Assembly (NCBI GenBank): GCA_031213475.1
Contig: JARUPZ010000005.1
Span: 13,215,260-13,279,259, forward strand
From: Nereocystis luetkeana
Lineage: Eukaryota; Sar; Phaeophyceae; Laminariales; Laminariaceae
Direction of reading: 5' to 3'
Length of the DNA: 64,000 nt
Shown: positions 12,870 through 24,983 of the stretch, one piece after another
Layout of the letters: every line of letters begins with the position of its first letter
Numbering within the stretch: position 1 is the stretch's first letter
Program-made: the position numbers and the translations under genes
Notes under the pieces: model-generated
The model's database searches: none
What the model saw: the letters and a program-made list of their open reading frames with translations, nothing else
Told to the model about the DNA's origin: nothing

Positions 12870-12960
12870 CCTCATGCAATACCATGCGATACCATATCAT
12901 ACCATATCATACCGTGCAATACCATACAATACTAATGTATACATACGTACCATACCGTTC
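12870..12960 (-). repeat. ATACC repeat, complementary to the 12.2-kb array
   Basis: Units such as CAATACCATGCGATACCATA read as the complement of the TATGG array. A third short stretch, TACCATACCATACC, lies at about 12025. Confidence 0.85.
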
Positions 12961-13059
12961 GCGGGACAATCCAAACAACATCTATCTAAAGGAAAAATAC
13001 CAAATCAGGTATATATATACCTGATCCGTTTGAGCCAAAATCAGGGACATACTTAAAGC

Positions 13060-14308
13060 AAGTGAAAAACGCGCCCCACTATTTAGGGGTGTCATGTCCA
13101 TGAAAATCCGATAAAAATAAATAATGCGCCTGAAGGATTAAGCGTGCCACATGACCTCCAAAATCTGAACGGTTTCGTTTTCTTTAGGGTGTAGGTACCA
13201 CGAACTCCACTTGGACCCGCAGAGAGTCACTACTCGTATTAATAGGCTCAGTAGTGTCGTTTGTTTCGCCACGGCGGGAGCGCCAAGAGAGTATTTACTC
13301 TGGCGCCCCCCCCCCCCCCCCCCGTTCGCAGCTTTAAAGCTTCTAGACCGTCCCCGCCGAACCCCCTGCTCGGCACGAAATTATCTTGCCGTACCTCGAC
13401 GCGGGGTGGTGCAGACGGGATGTCGTGTGGCCATGGTGCTGTATGGACTGCTGTGACCATAGAGAACAACAGAGTACCCATCACAACAACTATTATTAAT
13501 AATAAGTGAAGCACATCGCTCACCCCAGAGAAAAGTGAAAAACCAGCGTACGCATGTATGTGTGCATGTATGTATAAATACGTACTTGAACGTACGACGT
13601 ACGATTACAGAGTTTATACATTATTAATTATAATACAGAAGAATTTCAACCTAATAGCGAGGGCAGACACATACGGAGAGAGAAAACAGTATACGTATAC
13701 GGCCTGTCTGATTGGTTCAAAGTTGGCCAAAATCGGTTGAAAGCTATTATAATAGACAGAGTACAAAAAGTCAGGTATCCCTTGGTCTTTCCGAGCCAAA
13801 ATCGGTTACGATGTTACGATGTCAGCCTGGCCAATAATAGCAGGGCTCCTGGGGTGTGTTTTGTACCTGGTACTTGTTTTTATAATGTAGTATCTGATTT
13901 TGGCCGAAAAGTGGCCAGGCATACCTGATTTTGGCTAAAACCCAAATTTAAAATGGTAAAAGTAAAAGTACATTATTACCTTGTCCATCAACTGGCCCTC
14001 AAGCATGGTTAGAGACATCGGATCTCCGAGAGCCCCGTTTCCCCAGCAATCGATTCTGCCCGTCGATTTCAGGACACCACACGAAAAACTGCGCCCCCAC
14101 AGCGGATGGGGGAGGGGGGCAAGGGTAGTAGTAGGTTAGTAGTAGGTACAAATAAATGGTGTACCTTTTTTTTTTTCGCAAGACACACGCATGTACATTG
14201 TTGAGAATTTAGGAATAAATAATTAATTTCCGGCTGAGTTTATTCGTTCAAGAATTTACAGGTAAAAATATGTGCTCAGCGAGGAGCGCTACTACTACTA
14301 CAGTATAC
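13060..14308. other. Intergenic, no gene recognised; 20-base poly-C run
   Basis: Contains a poly-C tract of about 20 bases near 13304-13323 and a repeated GGCCAAAATCGGTT/GATTTTGGCC motif at 13720-13930. No coding signal. Confidence 0.6.
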
Positions 14309-14310
14309 TA

Positions 14311-14415
14311 TTACGGGGGGCCATAGTTAATAGGACCTATGGTACACATAAAACCCTATATATTTAAACAATTTTTCTAACGATATTTGGTCCTATTAAC
14401 TATGGTCCCCCGTAA
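14311..14415. mobile_element. MITE family A, copy 1 (105 bp)
   Basis: Ends are inverted repeats: TTACGGGGGGCCATAGTTAA and its near-complement at 14396-14415, continuing into TAGGACC/GGTCC, about 27 bp each. Flanked by TA on both sides, the target duplication typical of Tc1/mariner-type non-autonomous elements. It has no coding capacity. Confidence 0.9.
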
Positions 14416-15054
14416 TACTACTGCTCTTAATCCTTCAAAATAGCATTTATTTTAAGAATCTATGCTCAACGTTGGCATTGCATTGCAATTATTATAATAG
14501 GCCGCGAGCCTTAAGCAAAAAAGGGATTCTGACCTACCTGCTGCTGCTGTCTGTCGTCGCCTACTACTACTATTAATACTACTACTGTCTACCCTTTTTT
14601 ACAACACCCCTTAACGAGCCCAAAAACGTGGCCTTATCTCTGATTTGATCTCACCTTTTTTACTATTGGTACTGAAAAAAGGATCCCATACTCATAATAT
14701 TTACAAGTTAGTTGCTTTTTTCTAGTGACAAGCCGCGTTGCCTGGTACTACTATCTCTGCTGGATGCATGGTCTAAAAAAGGGGTATAAACTACTACTAC
14801 TATTAATTGTGTCTGTACTCAGAAGATGTGTTTTGGTATGACACAGACAAGTCGTTATTATTATAGCATAATTTCCCTTCCTTGCGTACAGGTACATACT
14901 GCGCCTAACACTTCGTGCGACTATACGAGAATGTACGTGTACGTGTTTATTTCCTCCCATCGAGGCGCTTTATTGGGCGAGATTTGAAGGAAAGGCGCTA
15001 ATAAGCAAGAACGCCATCATCGCTATCACTGCAATGCAACAACAACCCATATAT

Positions 15055-15112
15055 CTATATCTATCTATCTATCTATCTATCTACTATCTATCTATCTATA
15101 TATATATGCTAT
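15055..15112 (+). repeat. (TATC)n microsatellite
   Basis: CTATCTATCTATCTATCTAT with one break. Confidence 0.95.
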
Positions 15113-15779
15113 AGTATATGCGCTTCCGTGCTGCTCCCTCAAGCGCTTTCTGCAGGTCAATTAATACGGTATCAGGCGCCATTTTCTGTAAGACAAAATA
15201 ATCTTGCGTGTGCCAAGATTATGAAAATTAACCCTAGGCCTTCACCCTTCGTAGTTGCGAGGTTTACCAGTAACCGCTCGCACGCGGATATGATATTACT
15301 GTAATGATCACCAAATAAATAGGCTTCGTAAGCATACAAGAGGGGGTTCTGATTTCCCCGGGCCCCCGTAACAGATAGCCGGGGTCGCAGGTATACAGCA
15401 AGCACGTATTATTATGTGCATACATACATACATACCTGGTACCTGGTATCATCACACTTCAAAGTATCGGATGGGGCTTTCGTCTACATTGCAATCAGGC
15501 ATAATACATTACTGTAATTTTGGGCTGACCCAGCCTATTCTTCTGGGCTATACCAGGTATACTCGTACTACTAGGGGAATAAAAGGCCCTCCCGCCCCCA
15601 CGGCGACCGGGCCAGACTCCTGTAGATATTATAGGAGTTATAATAGGTGAGCCAATACGTACATAGGATGGACATTAATTGTGGCCCCGTGCTTGAATAA
15701 ATGAAAACCACTAAGTAAGTAGTCACTTTATGTAGGATCTCAATAATAAGCGTTAAAAATAATTATTAGTTATTATGAG

Positions 15780-15900
15780 TGATCCATGTTGAAGATCATG
15801 CTGCACATTGTCAGATAGATGGCAAGAGGAATAATAATAATTAATTGTGCAATATTTATTTGATGTGCTTGCTCCCTCTCTGGAATCTCACACTGCAACT
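15780..15900 (+). repeat. Dispersed repeat D, copy 2 (diverged)
   Basis: GCACATTGTCAGATAGATGG then AATAATAATAATT and CTGGAATCTCACACTG, in the same order as copy 1. Confidence 0.5.
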
Positions 15901-16584
15901 CTATTATTAGTCATTGGTTGCAGCAGTACGATGTAGTACAATCTGCGGGTAATACGATAAACGCCCAGCAGAGGGACCACACTCACTCGGAGTATCGATT
16001 GTTTCCGTATCGAGCAGATTTCGTACTCTGAATGCTGAGATAATCAGGGTGCTTGCGGCCTCAACATTGCGAGTGGCTGGGAGTGTGAGCTGTACTCAAC
16101 TTCAAACCTCGAAATAAATACTGCCTGAAAGTTGCGAGTAAGTGCGAGTGTGAGTAGTACTAAATATCTAAATGCCACGGGTGCGAGGAGTGCCCGCAGG
16201 ATCGGACGCCGAAATATCCGAAAGAACGGTCGTCAATATTATCACTTTAATCGAGAGGATGAGGTGTGATAAATCGAAGTGTCAGAGCAGAGATCAGACG
16301 ACCGTGCTGGTAGGAGGATGAAAATTAAATGAAAACGATGTCAAACTTACTTAATCACAAACACGAGGAAGATGGAGACGGCGTGCCGTACGAGATGTGT
16401 CTGCACGAAGAACGGCTGTAATTATTATGTCATCGAAAGAAAACAGAGTGTGCCGGATTGGGTCGTCCTGAGCAAAGGCCAGACGATGCTCGTAAGATAT
16501 CAATATGGGAAGGTGCAGATAGATGCTCCGAGTACCTTGGAGTAAAGTAACGAGTATCGGAGATAAATTACTTCAGGTACTTCG

Positions 16585-17020
16585 TGTACTCGGAGTATTT
16601 CAGGGCTCGATACTCCGGGATACTGCTCGTACTCGGAGTGTTTCGGGTACGATCACTCTCAATACTGCTTGTACTCGGAGTATTTTGGGGTTCGACACTC
16701 TGAAATACTGCTGTACTCCGAGTCTTTTGAGGTTCAGTACTACTTACTCTGGAATACTCGTTGTACTTGAAGTATTTGGGGATCTTGTACTGCTCCTACT
16801 TTTAAGTTCTCGGAGTGCATTTCACACTGCAAAAACTTCAATACTCGGAGTATTTCAGGGTTTCATATTTATTCCGAGGTACGAGTAATACTCGGAGTAT
16901 GTCAGGGTTTTATACTCCAAGGTACTCCGGGTTAGAGTATTACTCGGAGTATTTTACTCGGATGATGAAGTATATTCCTGGGTTCAATACTCGCGATACT
17001 CGGAGTACTCCGAGTAATTT
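16585..17020. repeat. Array of palindromic TACTCGGAGTA units (9 or so)
   Basis: Diverged units of about 42-57 bp, each with a core like TACTCGGAGTATTTCAGGG followed by TACTCYGAAATACTGCT. The core is nearly its own reverse complement. Related sequence recurs at 20180-20370, 23100-23235 and 54910-55370. Confidence 0.88.
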
Positions 17021-17050
17021 AGATGTTTGTACTTTTAAACAATGTGGTTT

Positions 17051-17113
17051 GCGTGTGTCAGCTCGAAGCTGGTATACGCGTAGCGTGTGTCAGCTCGTGG
17101 CTGGTATACGCTC
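17051..17113 (+). repeat. Two-unit tandem repeat, 32 bp
   Basis: GCGTGTGTCAGCTCGAAGCT then GGTATACGCG, repeated with two changes. Confidence 0.9.
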
Positions 17114-18138
17114 AGATCCGCTTATCGTTGGCCGATAAGACACAATCTGGAGAGGGCAAACGCTTAAGCTGCCGTTAAGCAAACTTGTATGTGTAAGCTT
17201 CTCTTGTAAGATAAAGAGATGTTGTTGGCGACTCCTGGCCAGTGTTGATTGATTGCTCAGCTGGAAGCTGATGATGATGAGCAGATGTAGAGTGAGCTCA
17301 AAGGGGAGGGCGGTGCGCGTGTGCGCTCGCAGCTCGCAACAAAGGACGACCCTTGCGCTTCGGTCAAACAAAAACAAAATGAGGGAATACCCTCGTATTC
17401 CGTTCAAAATAAAACAACGAAGAGAACCCCCAGGTTTACTGTAAAGAACAATATATCTTGGGGTACATATCCATGACCCCAGTGTAGCCTATGTTGTTCC
17501 TCCAACCAGAACTACATTGTAACAGTAAAACTATGCTACCGGTCTCGGAGGGATACTGAAGATATCCTTTCCATTATTTACCAATGATAGCACGTACTAA
17601 ATGTATGTGCTGTCTACCGTAGATCATGTACGTACGTACCACAACAACAGTAGATCCATGACACTACTCGTCATTGGGACTTTATTCTGTGCGTACGGGT
17701 GCACAGCAGTATATATATGTGTAAAAAGACAGCTGCTGCTATCCTACTATAACTCAGACTGGAAAACTGCCTGTTGTACATAGAATGCGTGAATGTATAC
17801 CAGATGACGTAAGTGTAATCGAGTAACGAATATGATGGTTACTGACAAGTATCATCTCTAATACCTCCTCCCGTTAAGCGTACACTTTCTTACTCTGCGT
17901 TACATGCTAAAACTTCTTAAAAAGAAACACACATGCAACATCAAGGAGTGATATTGTTTTGGGAACACTTACTTGTACATAATGTACCTGTATGATGGTT
18001 CCAAGGATATTCAGTTGTACATGATGTACCTACCGGATGAGATCCAAGGAGTGAATTCAACACATAAAAGGGCAATAAAATAACCGAACATAGAAGAATC
18101 GTTCTGTTCTATTTAATACTACTGCAACACCTGCTTGT

Positions 18139-18621
18139 ATGAGGTGGGTGTGTATACCTAAACTACATACGAGGGTTGCTACAGGAGTACCTAGTAGTCT
18201 TTATAAAGTGAAAATGGTTTGTCGATCCGCTACAATCACAGGAAAGAATAGACCTGGTCGAAAGTTCCTGCCGCCCCAAAAACAAACAAAGGAACAATGT
18301 GGACGATCACTGCAAGTGGTTTACTGCTTGCTCAAAAGACTACCAGATACAGTAAGTAGTACATTACTTCCCTGCTGTATCCCCCAGGTGGTGCGTCCCC
18401 GGGTAAAAAAGAAGATGCACACGATGATACATCCTGATGATGATGACACTCCAGCTTGTTGCGGTGGTGGTGTTCCATTCTCTGATGATGACGTTCCGGT
18501 CCCTGGTGAGGAATCTTTTGTTAAATATTGTAGTTCTTGTGATGATGGTGGTGCCCGGCCCGTGGCGAGGATACTCCAGCTCCCTATTATAATAGATTTT
18601 GCTCGTGATTCACGAGGCTGA
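18139..18621 (+). other. Possible exon-like open frame, unrecognised
   Basis: An open frame with an acidic stretch (MIHPDDDDTPACC, FSDDDVPVPGEES) that overlaps the first unit of the 18.6-19.7 kb repeat cluster. Donor-like GTAAGTAG at 18352 and acceptor-like CCCCCAG near 18389 lie inside it, but that intron would be only about 40 bases. Not a confident gene. Confidence 0.15.
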
Positions 18622-19695
18622 CAAATCCACAGTAGTGGATGGCGCCTAGCAATGCCTCTATTCTACAGGAGTACTGTGATTGTCTTTGGGGTAGCCATTA
18701 AAACAGCACCAAGCTACGTAAGTACTCGACGCGATGCACTATCGAGATTTGAGTTATTTCCAGGGGCTTCTCCTTGATGATGATCCCGCGGGGAGGTCCC
18801 TGTTGGAAATTTTTGAAGTCAGGGTCCCTTTTTACAGACGGTGGTACCGCTGGGAGTTACTTCTATACAACTGCAGCTCGGATTGCCCGAGGCTGACGAT
18901 CCACGATGTGGACTACACTACTAGGCAGAGCTCCTTAATCCCAGCGGTGCTGTGAGTTGTGGCGAAGTTGCCCTTGACAGCGTACAGCAGTATAATAATA
19001 CTCGACGTTGAGTCAAGATTTTTCGAGTCCACACTTCGTATGAGAAATATGGCCGGAGGTGAGATGCACACAGTAGATAGCAGTACTGCTCTGTGCTGTG
19101 TGATCAAGACACGAAACTAAACTGTTGTCGTCCGTATCCTCCTCGGAGAAACTATTTGCTATTATTATAGTTCTTGTTTCAACGGTCGTGTGGGGTCATG
19201 GATCCACGTGGAGTCCAATGACGACTGTCGAAACAAAATCTCTCTGGGGCCGATGGCCCTCTTGGAGAAAAGAAAATCTCTCTGGGGCCGAAGGCCCTCT
19301 TGGAAATGTATCGAAATAAGTTCAGAGACAGCAGAACGCTTGTCGGGAGATAACTTCAATGTCGCTGTTGCTCAGAGTAACTGAGGCTTACGATCCACGA
19401 GATGGACTACGCTCAGCAGAGCTCATAACCTTCAGATTTACTGGGTTGTAATGTGGAGTTGCTGTTGGGCAGCGTACAGCGGGTTAATTTATTTATCGAA
19501 GTTCAGCGCTCCTTTAACAGACAGCAGAAATGCTTGTCGGGAGTTGACTTAAATGTCGCTGTTGCTCAGAGTAACTGAGGCTTACGATCCACGAGATGGA
19601 CTACGCTCAGCAGAGCTCCTAACCTCAGGTTTGCTGGGTTGTAAAGTGGAGTTGCTGTTGTTCAGCGTACAGCAGCAGGTACACTCAAGGTTTTC
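18595..19695 (+). repeat. Tandem cluster of a ~200-bp unit (4 diverged copies)
   Basis: The motif GAGGCTNACGATCCACGA followed by TGGACTAC and GCAGAGCTC appears near 18617, 18890, 19383 and 19567. The last two are close copies, including TCAGAGTAACTGAGGCTTAC. Each is followed by a GCGTACAGC block. No function recognised. Confidence 0.75.
19235..19310 (+). repeat. Two-unit tandem repeat, ~38 bp
   Basis: AAAATCTCTCTGGGGCCG followed by ATGGCCCTCTTGGA, then the same with one change. The unit contains the GGGCC...GGCCC inverted motif. Confidence 0.85.
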
Positions 19696-20179
19696 TCGAG
19701 ATTATTGGTCCTCGTCTATGGAAAGACAAAGCGGAGAAGGTGAGATTGTCACAACTCCTACACGGTGGTACTCTGTAGGTGTCTCTATCGTAGTTACAGC
19801 AACTAGACTACATCAGCAGTGAACTACAGCAGTACAGCAGTAGTGAACTACAGCAGTAATATAATGCCCTACGCAGGACCCTCGTACAAGCACGCGGTAT
19901 ATGTACCACGTGTCACTCACGTTTCAACGAAGTACGTGGACCTTCGATGTTTCGTTCCTCTCGTCGCAGAAGAAGCTTCCTTTTCGTCGTACGTAGCAGC
20001 AGGTTTCTTGATCTTGAAAAAGTCCAGTCCTCCTCCTGCTGTATGTATAGCGAGCCAGTAGCAGTCCAGGGTGGCAGTCTTGGGCCACCTCTGCTAGTAG
20101 CTTGCCGCGTTTACGCGTTTCGAGGCTACTTAACCTATTGAATATGATGGTTACTGACAAGTATCATCTCTAATATGTA

Positions 20180-20370
20180 CTCCGGGTACTGCTCGTACTC
20201 GAGTATAAGTACTGCTCATACTCCCAGTACTCGGAGGTTTTGGCCCTTCAGTACTGCTCATACTGCAAGTACTCCGAGTATTTAGGCCACCAGTACTCTA
20301 ATGCTCGGAGTACTCGGAGTACGAAAATTACTCGATACTCCGAGTATAGTCGGAGTATCGAGTATAATAC
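20180..20370. repeat. Second TACTCGGAGTA palindrome array
   Basis: Short array with GTACTCCGGGTACTGCTCGT and CTCGGAGTACTCGGAGTACG, related to the 16.6-17.0 kb array. Confidence 0.8.
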
Positions 20371-21639
20371 CGAGAAATCTAACGCTTTCGAGCCGCGAGC
20401 AATATCGGTACAACCCCAAAAACCGTCAAACCGGCTGCTGCACAGGTGATATAGAGTGAGTTTTGACGTCGTGAAGAGCTTCTTTGGATCCTCGTAATTC
20501 TTAGTGATATTAAAGTAGTAGCTGAGCTCGAGCAGGGTGCCAACAACAGCATCATACGATGGCGAAACAACAGAAGGGGCAGCAGCAACAGCAGCAACGT
20601 CAAGCAGAGGGGTGAAAATCGACGGGGATCAAACGAAGTCGGCACGAGACGAGCAAACGTGAACCGACGGAGGATGATAAACGAACCGCGCATACGCGTC
20701 ATACATCCGCTCCTGCTAGGAGAGCCAACGTCTTTCGCACCGTGTAGGCGGTTTGTGTTGTCTCACCACAGGTGCTGCAGGCAGGCTTCTTCCTTCCGCT
20801 GCTGTAAGCAGTTGAGTTGTCTTTGCTCGGGGCAAGGTCTTCGCGCCGAAACTCACCTTCATCGCCACGAGCCACCAACAACGCGGTGGAGCGAGCGTCG
20901 CTCCTCACCCTCTCTATACGGGGGGTAAAGTCGGTTGGTTAAATCATAAAAATTGCGGCGGGTGTTCGATACTTGACGGCAAAGTACGATCTCGACCAAC
21001 AACGCGGCGGGACAAACAGATTCCTTCTCGTGGCAACCGTGCATGATTGTGTGTACAGCAGTGTGCTGCGGTAGAAGAAGATATGGAGGATGATTTGGAA
21101 ATGGGGTGTTGTTGCAGAGCTTATAGAGGAAGGTACTACTTTGTTGTCTGCAGTAGTCCATAGCGCGGCGTATGTAGAGTACAAAAAACGACAGAGAGGA
21201 TTGCGTGAACCCCTCGGTAGCTCGCAAGACTTTTGTTTCGATGGGTTTCCGGTGAAGCGGCGGTAGATGACGAGGACCGGATGTTCAAAGCGCAGGAGGG
21301 CTGGAACACATACATGCGTGTTTCGAAGATGACGTCGCAAAGGACAAGATCTTGGAACGTTGCACGAAGGCACCTTGCTTGCAAAATTTAAAGCTGATTT
21401 CGGAGTGTGTGAGAGATACATTTTTCTTACGTTATTTATTGCACGAAGGGAGCTTCAAAAAGTTGTGAGTACACCAGGTATATATATTTTAAACAAGTTG
21501 GTATTAGAGGCAATACTATGATGAAGTTATAAATTGGGCATCACGCTGTCTGTATACAACTAATATATGTGACGCCCCCCCCCCGAAAAAGGGTCATTGC
21601 GATAGGGACCCCACCGGGCCCAACGTTTTTGCTTCGTTT

Positions 21640-22031
21640 TCGTCCATCCCATAATTTACACAGCAGCACGTAAGCAGTCTTCGCCCTTCTTTTATCTCTT
21701 CCTTTGGTACCTGGTAGTAAACATATATATCTCAGATCTAGGGTCCCCCAGCCGGCTCTCCTCCCCCCCCTCCCTACTACGGCGATTCGTTCCTTGCTGC
21801 TTTTTCATCGCAAGAATACTTCATCAAGCTTTATTTCTTCCCTTCCTTGTCGACTTGCGCCTACTATACCCACGGCATGCGCTCTCAGCAGATGTTGGCT
21901 GTTTTCAAGTTTTGCGGAACAGATCATTATCTATCGCATTCAACGTGGTGAGATTCGAACTCAGGAATCAACCCCAAGTAAAATATGTAAATATCGGTCG
22001 AGATACAAGGGTAACACCACCGGGGCGATTG
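21640..22031 (-). mobile_element. SINE family, copy 3 (diverged)
   Basis: The minus strand starts near 22031 with CGCCCCGGTGG, has a B-box-like GAGTTCGAATCTC, and follows the copy 1 body out of order only by small gaps, ending near TCCCATAATTTA. It is clearly older than copies 1 and 2. Confidence 0.75.
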
Positions 22032-22206
22032 ATTGATTGTCTAAACCCTGCTCTGTGACCTCGACGCGATGCATGCAGTAGAAGAGTAGACCCCGGTATA
22101 TAGCCTATAAAAATCGGAGGGGCACATGATGTCGCCATAATGTGTGCTCCAGAAAACATGACAACTACTACTGGCAAGTCATACTCGTAATAATGGATTT
22201 TTTCTA

Positions 22207-22312
22207 TTACGGGGGGGCATAGTTAATAGGACCTATGGTATACATAAAAACCTATATATTTAAACCACTTTTACCAACAAAAGTTGGTCCTATTAACTAT
22301 GGTCCCCCGTAA
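22207..22312. mobile_element. MITE family A, copy 2 (106 bp)
   Basis: Nearly the same as copy 1 throughout, including the AT-rich centre (CCTATATATTTAAAC). TA flanks on both sides. Confidence 0.92.
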
Positions 22313-23814
22313 TAGGTAACAAGTGCAACTAATATGTCCGCATCACGGGCGTTTCTTGATTGTTTTTGATCGCCGAATTCTGAATCATGATTCAGTATTA
22401 ATTAGCAACTAAGAAGGGTCATTCTTATCGGAGATTTTTTCCCCCATATATATCTCGACATTCTTACGGAGAGTTTTTCCTCTAAAGTTTGGAAATATTT
22501 GGAGATATGTATCAATATACGGAGGCGTTCTGTCACTATTCGTGAAATTCTCCAGAAGAAGCAAAAAAATCAAGTTCGTTAAATTTCACACATACATTTG
22601 GAAAATAAAATTTAGGAAAATATGGAAGATTGAAAAATTGCGGGAAGAAAATGTCGAAATTTGGGGGGGGGGAAACTCTCCGACAAGAATGTCGGAAATT
22701 GGAAGAAAAAAAATATCGTGGTTAGGATGATGACTGCGTCAGTGGTGTCCAGCAAGCAGTAAAATCCCCAAATTCAGGTAATTAATACGTGAATGCTGGT
22801 TTTCTTTTTTTTGTTATATATATATACATGTGTATGACTGCTTCAAGGCTGCTGCTGCTTGCTGCTGATGATGCTGCTGCTCTGAAACCTGAAGGAAAAA
22901 ACACGTGCTGCCACTGAAAGTAAAGGGTTTGCCCGCTGCTGTGCAAACAACCTCCAGGGCTCGGATCCATCACGCGGGTCGCTTTATGGGGTACAGAAAA
23001 CGTAGTGGCAACTGTCCCCTGTCAAAAGCTTTACCCGTTGCGTTTTATCAACCCTCTATTCGTTGCAACGTTAAGGTCAAAACGAGCTCGAACCAGGGTC
23101 ACGAGTACCAGTGAACTCGTGTCCAGACGAGTACCCCCGGTACTCGCCTAAAATGGCACCAACAACCCTCGCGAATACTCGGGGGTCTTTTTTCTCCAGG
23201 TTTCGCCAGAGTACTCTTTGGTCGCGAGTACTCGCAAAGGCACCACTCTGTTGTACAGCAGTAGCACCGAAATCTGTGAGAATCAAGCAAATATCTACTA
23301 CGAGTACGCGTACAGCAATCTCGTAGATCTGTCCTATGGGAATCTACGTGAAATCTTACTCATCTCACAATTGTCCTGCTGTGACCGACGAGTAGGACGT
23401 GTCGAAGAAGGTCGCCGCCGTAGCCCCACCCAAAAGAGCTGCCAGCGCAGCGAACCTCAGCACGGCCATCTTGGTGTTCTGATGATGGAGTACGGAAATA
23501 AATGAGGGTTGCTTCGGGCAGTCGCTGTGACGTGGTTTGTGGAGTGGCTGGTGTGGCTGTGATATGATGGGGGGGGGGGTGGTTGCCGGTTCGGCCGTGT
23601 GTTAACATGATGAGATGATTTTATCGCTGTTCGTTGGTTTTGTTGTTGGTTTTGTTCTTTCGGTTCGTTGCTTGATTCATTGAAAAAAAGTCGAAAGTCG
23701 ACAAATAAAAATCGGATATATTATCACGGACAGCAAGGAAACTAATAAAAAGGCGGGAAAGAGAATGGCGGGAGGTCATGTTTGGATTCATTTTTCCTAG
23801 TTACTAAAAATACT

Positions 23815-23885
23815 GCGTTGTATTATTATTATTATGCTTGCCATCCGACAATGTGGAATGTTGTTCTAATAAACGACTATAATAA
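23815..23885 (-). repeat. Dispersed repeat D, copy 3
   Basis: The minus strand reads AGTCGTTTATTAGAACAACA, then CACATTGTCGGATGGCAAGC and AT-rich triplets. It is close to copy 1 over about 65 bp. Confidence 0.7.
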
Positions 23886-24627
23886 CAGAAAGTGAAGAAC
23901 TCTCCAGAACAAAAGCGCGGCAGTATCCTCGTGTTTTCGTACTTTCGTGAGTATATATGACGTATGTTACGACTTTGTTTTGGTAGTGTATATATAATAT
24001 AGTGCTTGGGTTTGGCCCGTACAGGTGAATCTATACCACTTAGTTCACCGATCAAAAACGGATGATGGTTCCGGTGATGATGCCGATTCTTAAGAAATGG
24101 CGGCTTGTTTTCGGCTCAGAACCGGAACAACGTCACGAAAAAATCATATCTGGTACCTGGTATCTTAACGCCGATGATACTGTGCTCCTGCTGCCGGTAT
24201 GTACTGCTGCTACTACTGCTGCTTCTAGAAGGCCGAATCTGAGCGGTAATAAAACCTGTTGCGCCGAAAGGGGTCTTCGAGGCATGTCACGTGTCACGTG
24301 TCAGACGTGATATACACCGCCCTTTGTAATGATATAGGAAAGGCGCAGGAGCGGAAAGAGGAAAATGCCGCATAGTGTAGCCCGAACAAGGTTCCAGCGG
24401 GTACGGCAGACCCCCGTCTCCCAGCCAAGACACGACGAAGACAAAGCTCAGGAGGCACCAGTTGAAATGTTCCGATTGTGTGTGTGGAACCGGAGCCCTG
24501 GAGGGGTGCATACGCGAAAAGGGTGGTGCGTGAGGGAGGCAAGAGAACGCGGGGACAGCAGTCGGGGACCGGCCGGCACTTTGTCGTTTTTTATGGCACG
24601 TATATATATGTATGTGTGGTCGCCCAT

Positions 24628-24983
24628 AGCCGGTCGCCCCGGTGGTTCAAGTGGTTAACCTCGAATTCTACTTGTTTGAGTCCTGGGTTCGAGCCCCAGG
24701 TGGGTCGGACTTTGACTTTATTTGCAAAAATAAAAATAAAAAGGATTCAATTGTTGAGAGCGCCTTGCAGCGTGGGTTGGCACAATTCGATGCGAGTCGA
24801 CGAGGGAAGAAAATGCTGAAATATTCTCGCGATAAAAATGAAGGCACGTACCGTAGCGGGAAGGGGGGTAGAAGAGCCTGCTATGTGACCCCGAATCGGA
24901 GTTACGAGTTGGAAGGAGAGAGAGAAGAAGATGACATTGTGCGAAGATAATAAATGGGATGAGAAAAAATAAAAATAAAAAAA
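24628..24983 (+). mobile_element. SINE family, copy 2 (full length)
   Basis: Same head, A box, B box, body and A-rich tail as copy 1, in the opposite orientation. Flanked by TCGCCCAT (24620-24627) and TCGCCAT (24984-24990), a near-perfect target duplication. Over most of their length the two copies differ at few positions, which suggests fairly recent activity. Confidence 0.92.

Larger units (their letters stand above)
17828..20175. repeat. 36-bp perfect direct repeat bounding a 2.35-kb repeat cluster
   Basis: The 36-base sequence at 17828-17863, starting GAATATGATGGTTACTGACA, recurs without change at 20140-20175. Between the copies lies the 18.6-19.7 kb repeat cluster. It is too long for an ordinary target duplication. 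Confidence 0.8.

Noticed and set aside
7035-23885. Complete LTR retrotransposon joining the three repeat D copies
   Set aside because: Copies differ in orientation and divergence, and no polymerase, protease or integrase motif was seen between them; at most they are isolated remnants.
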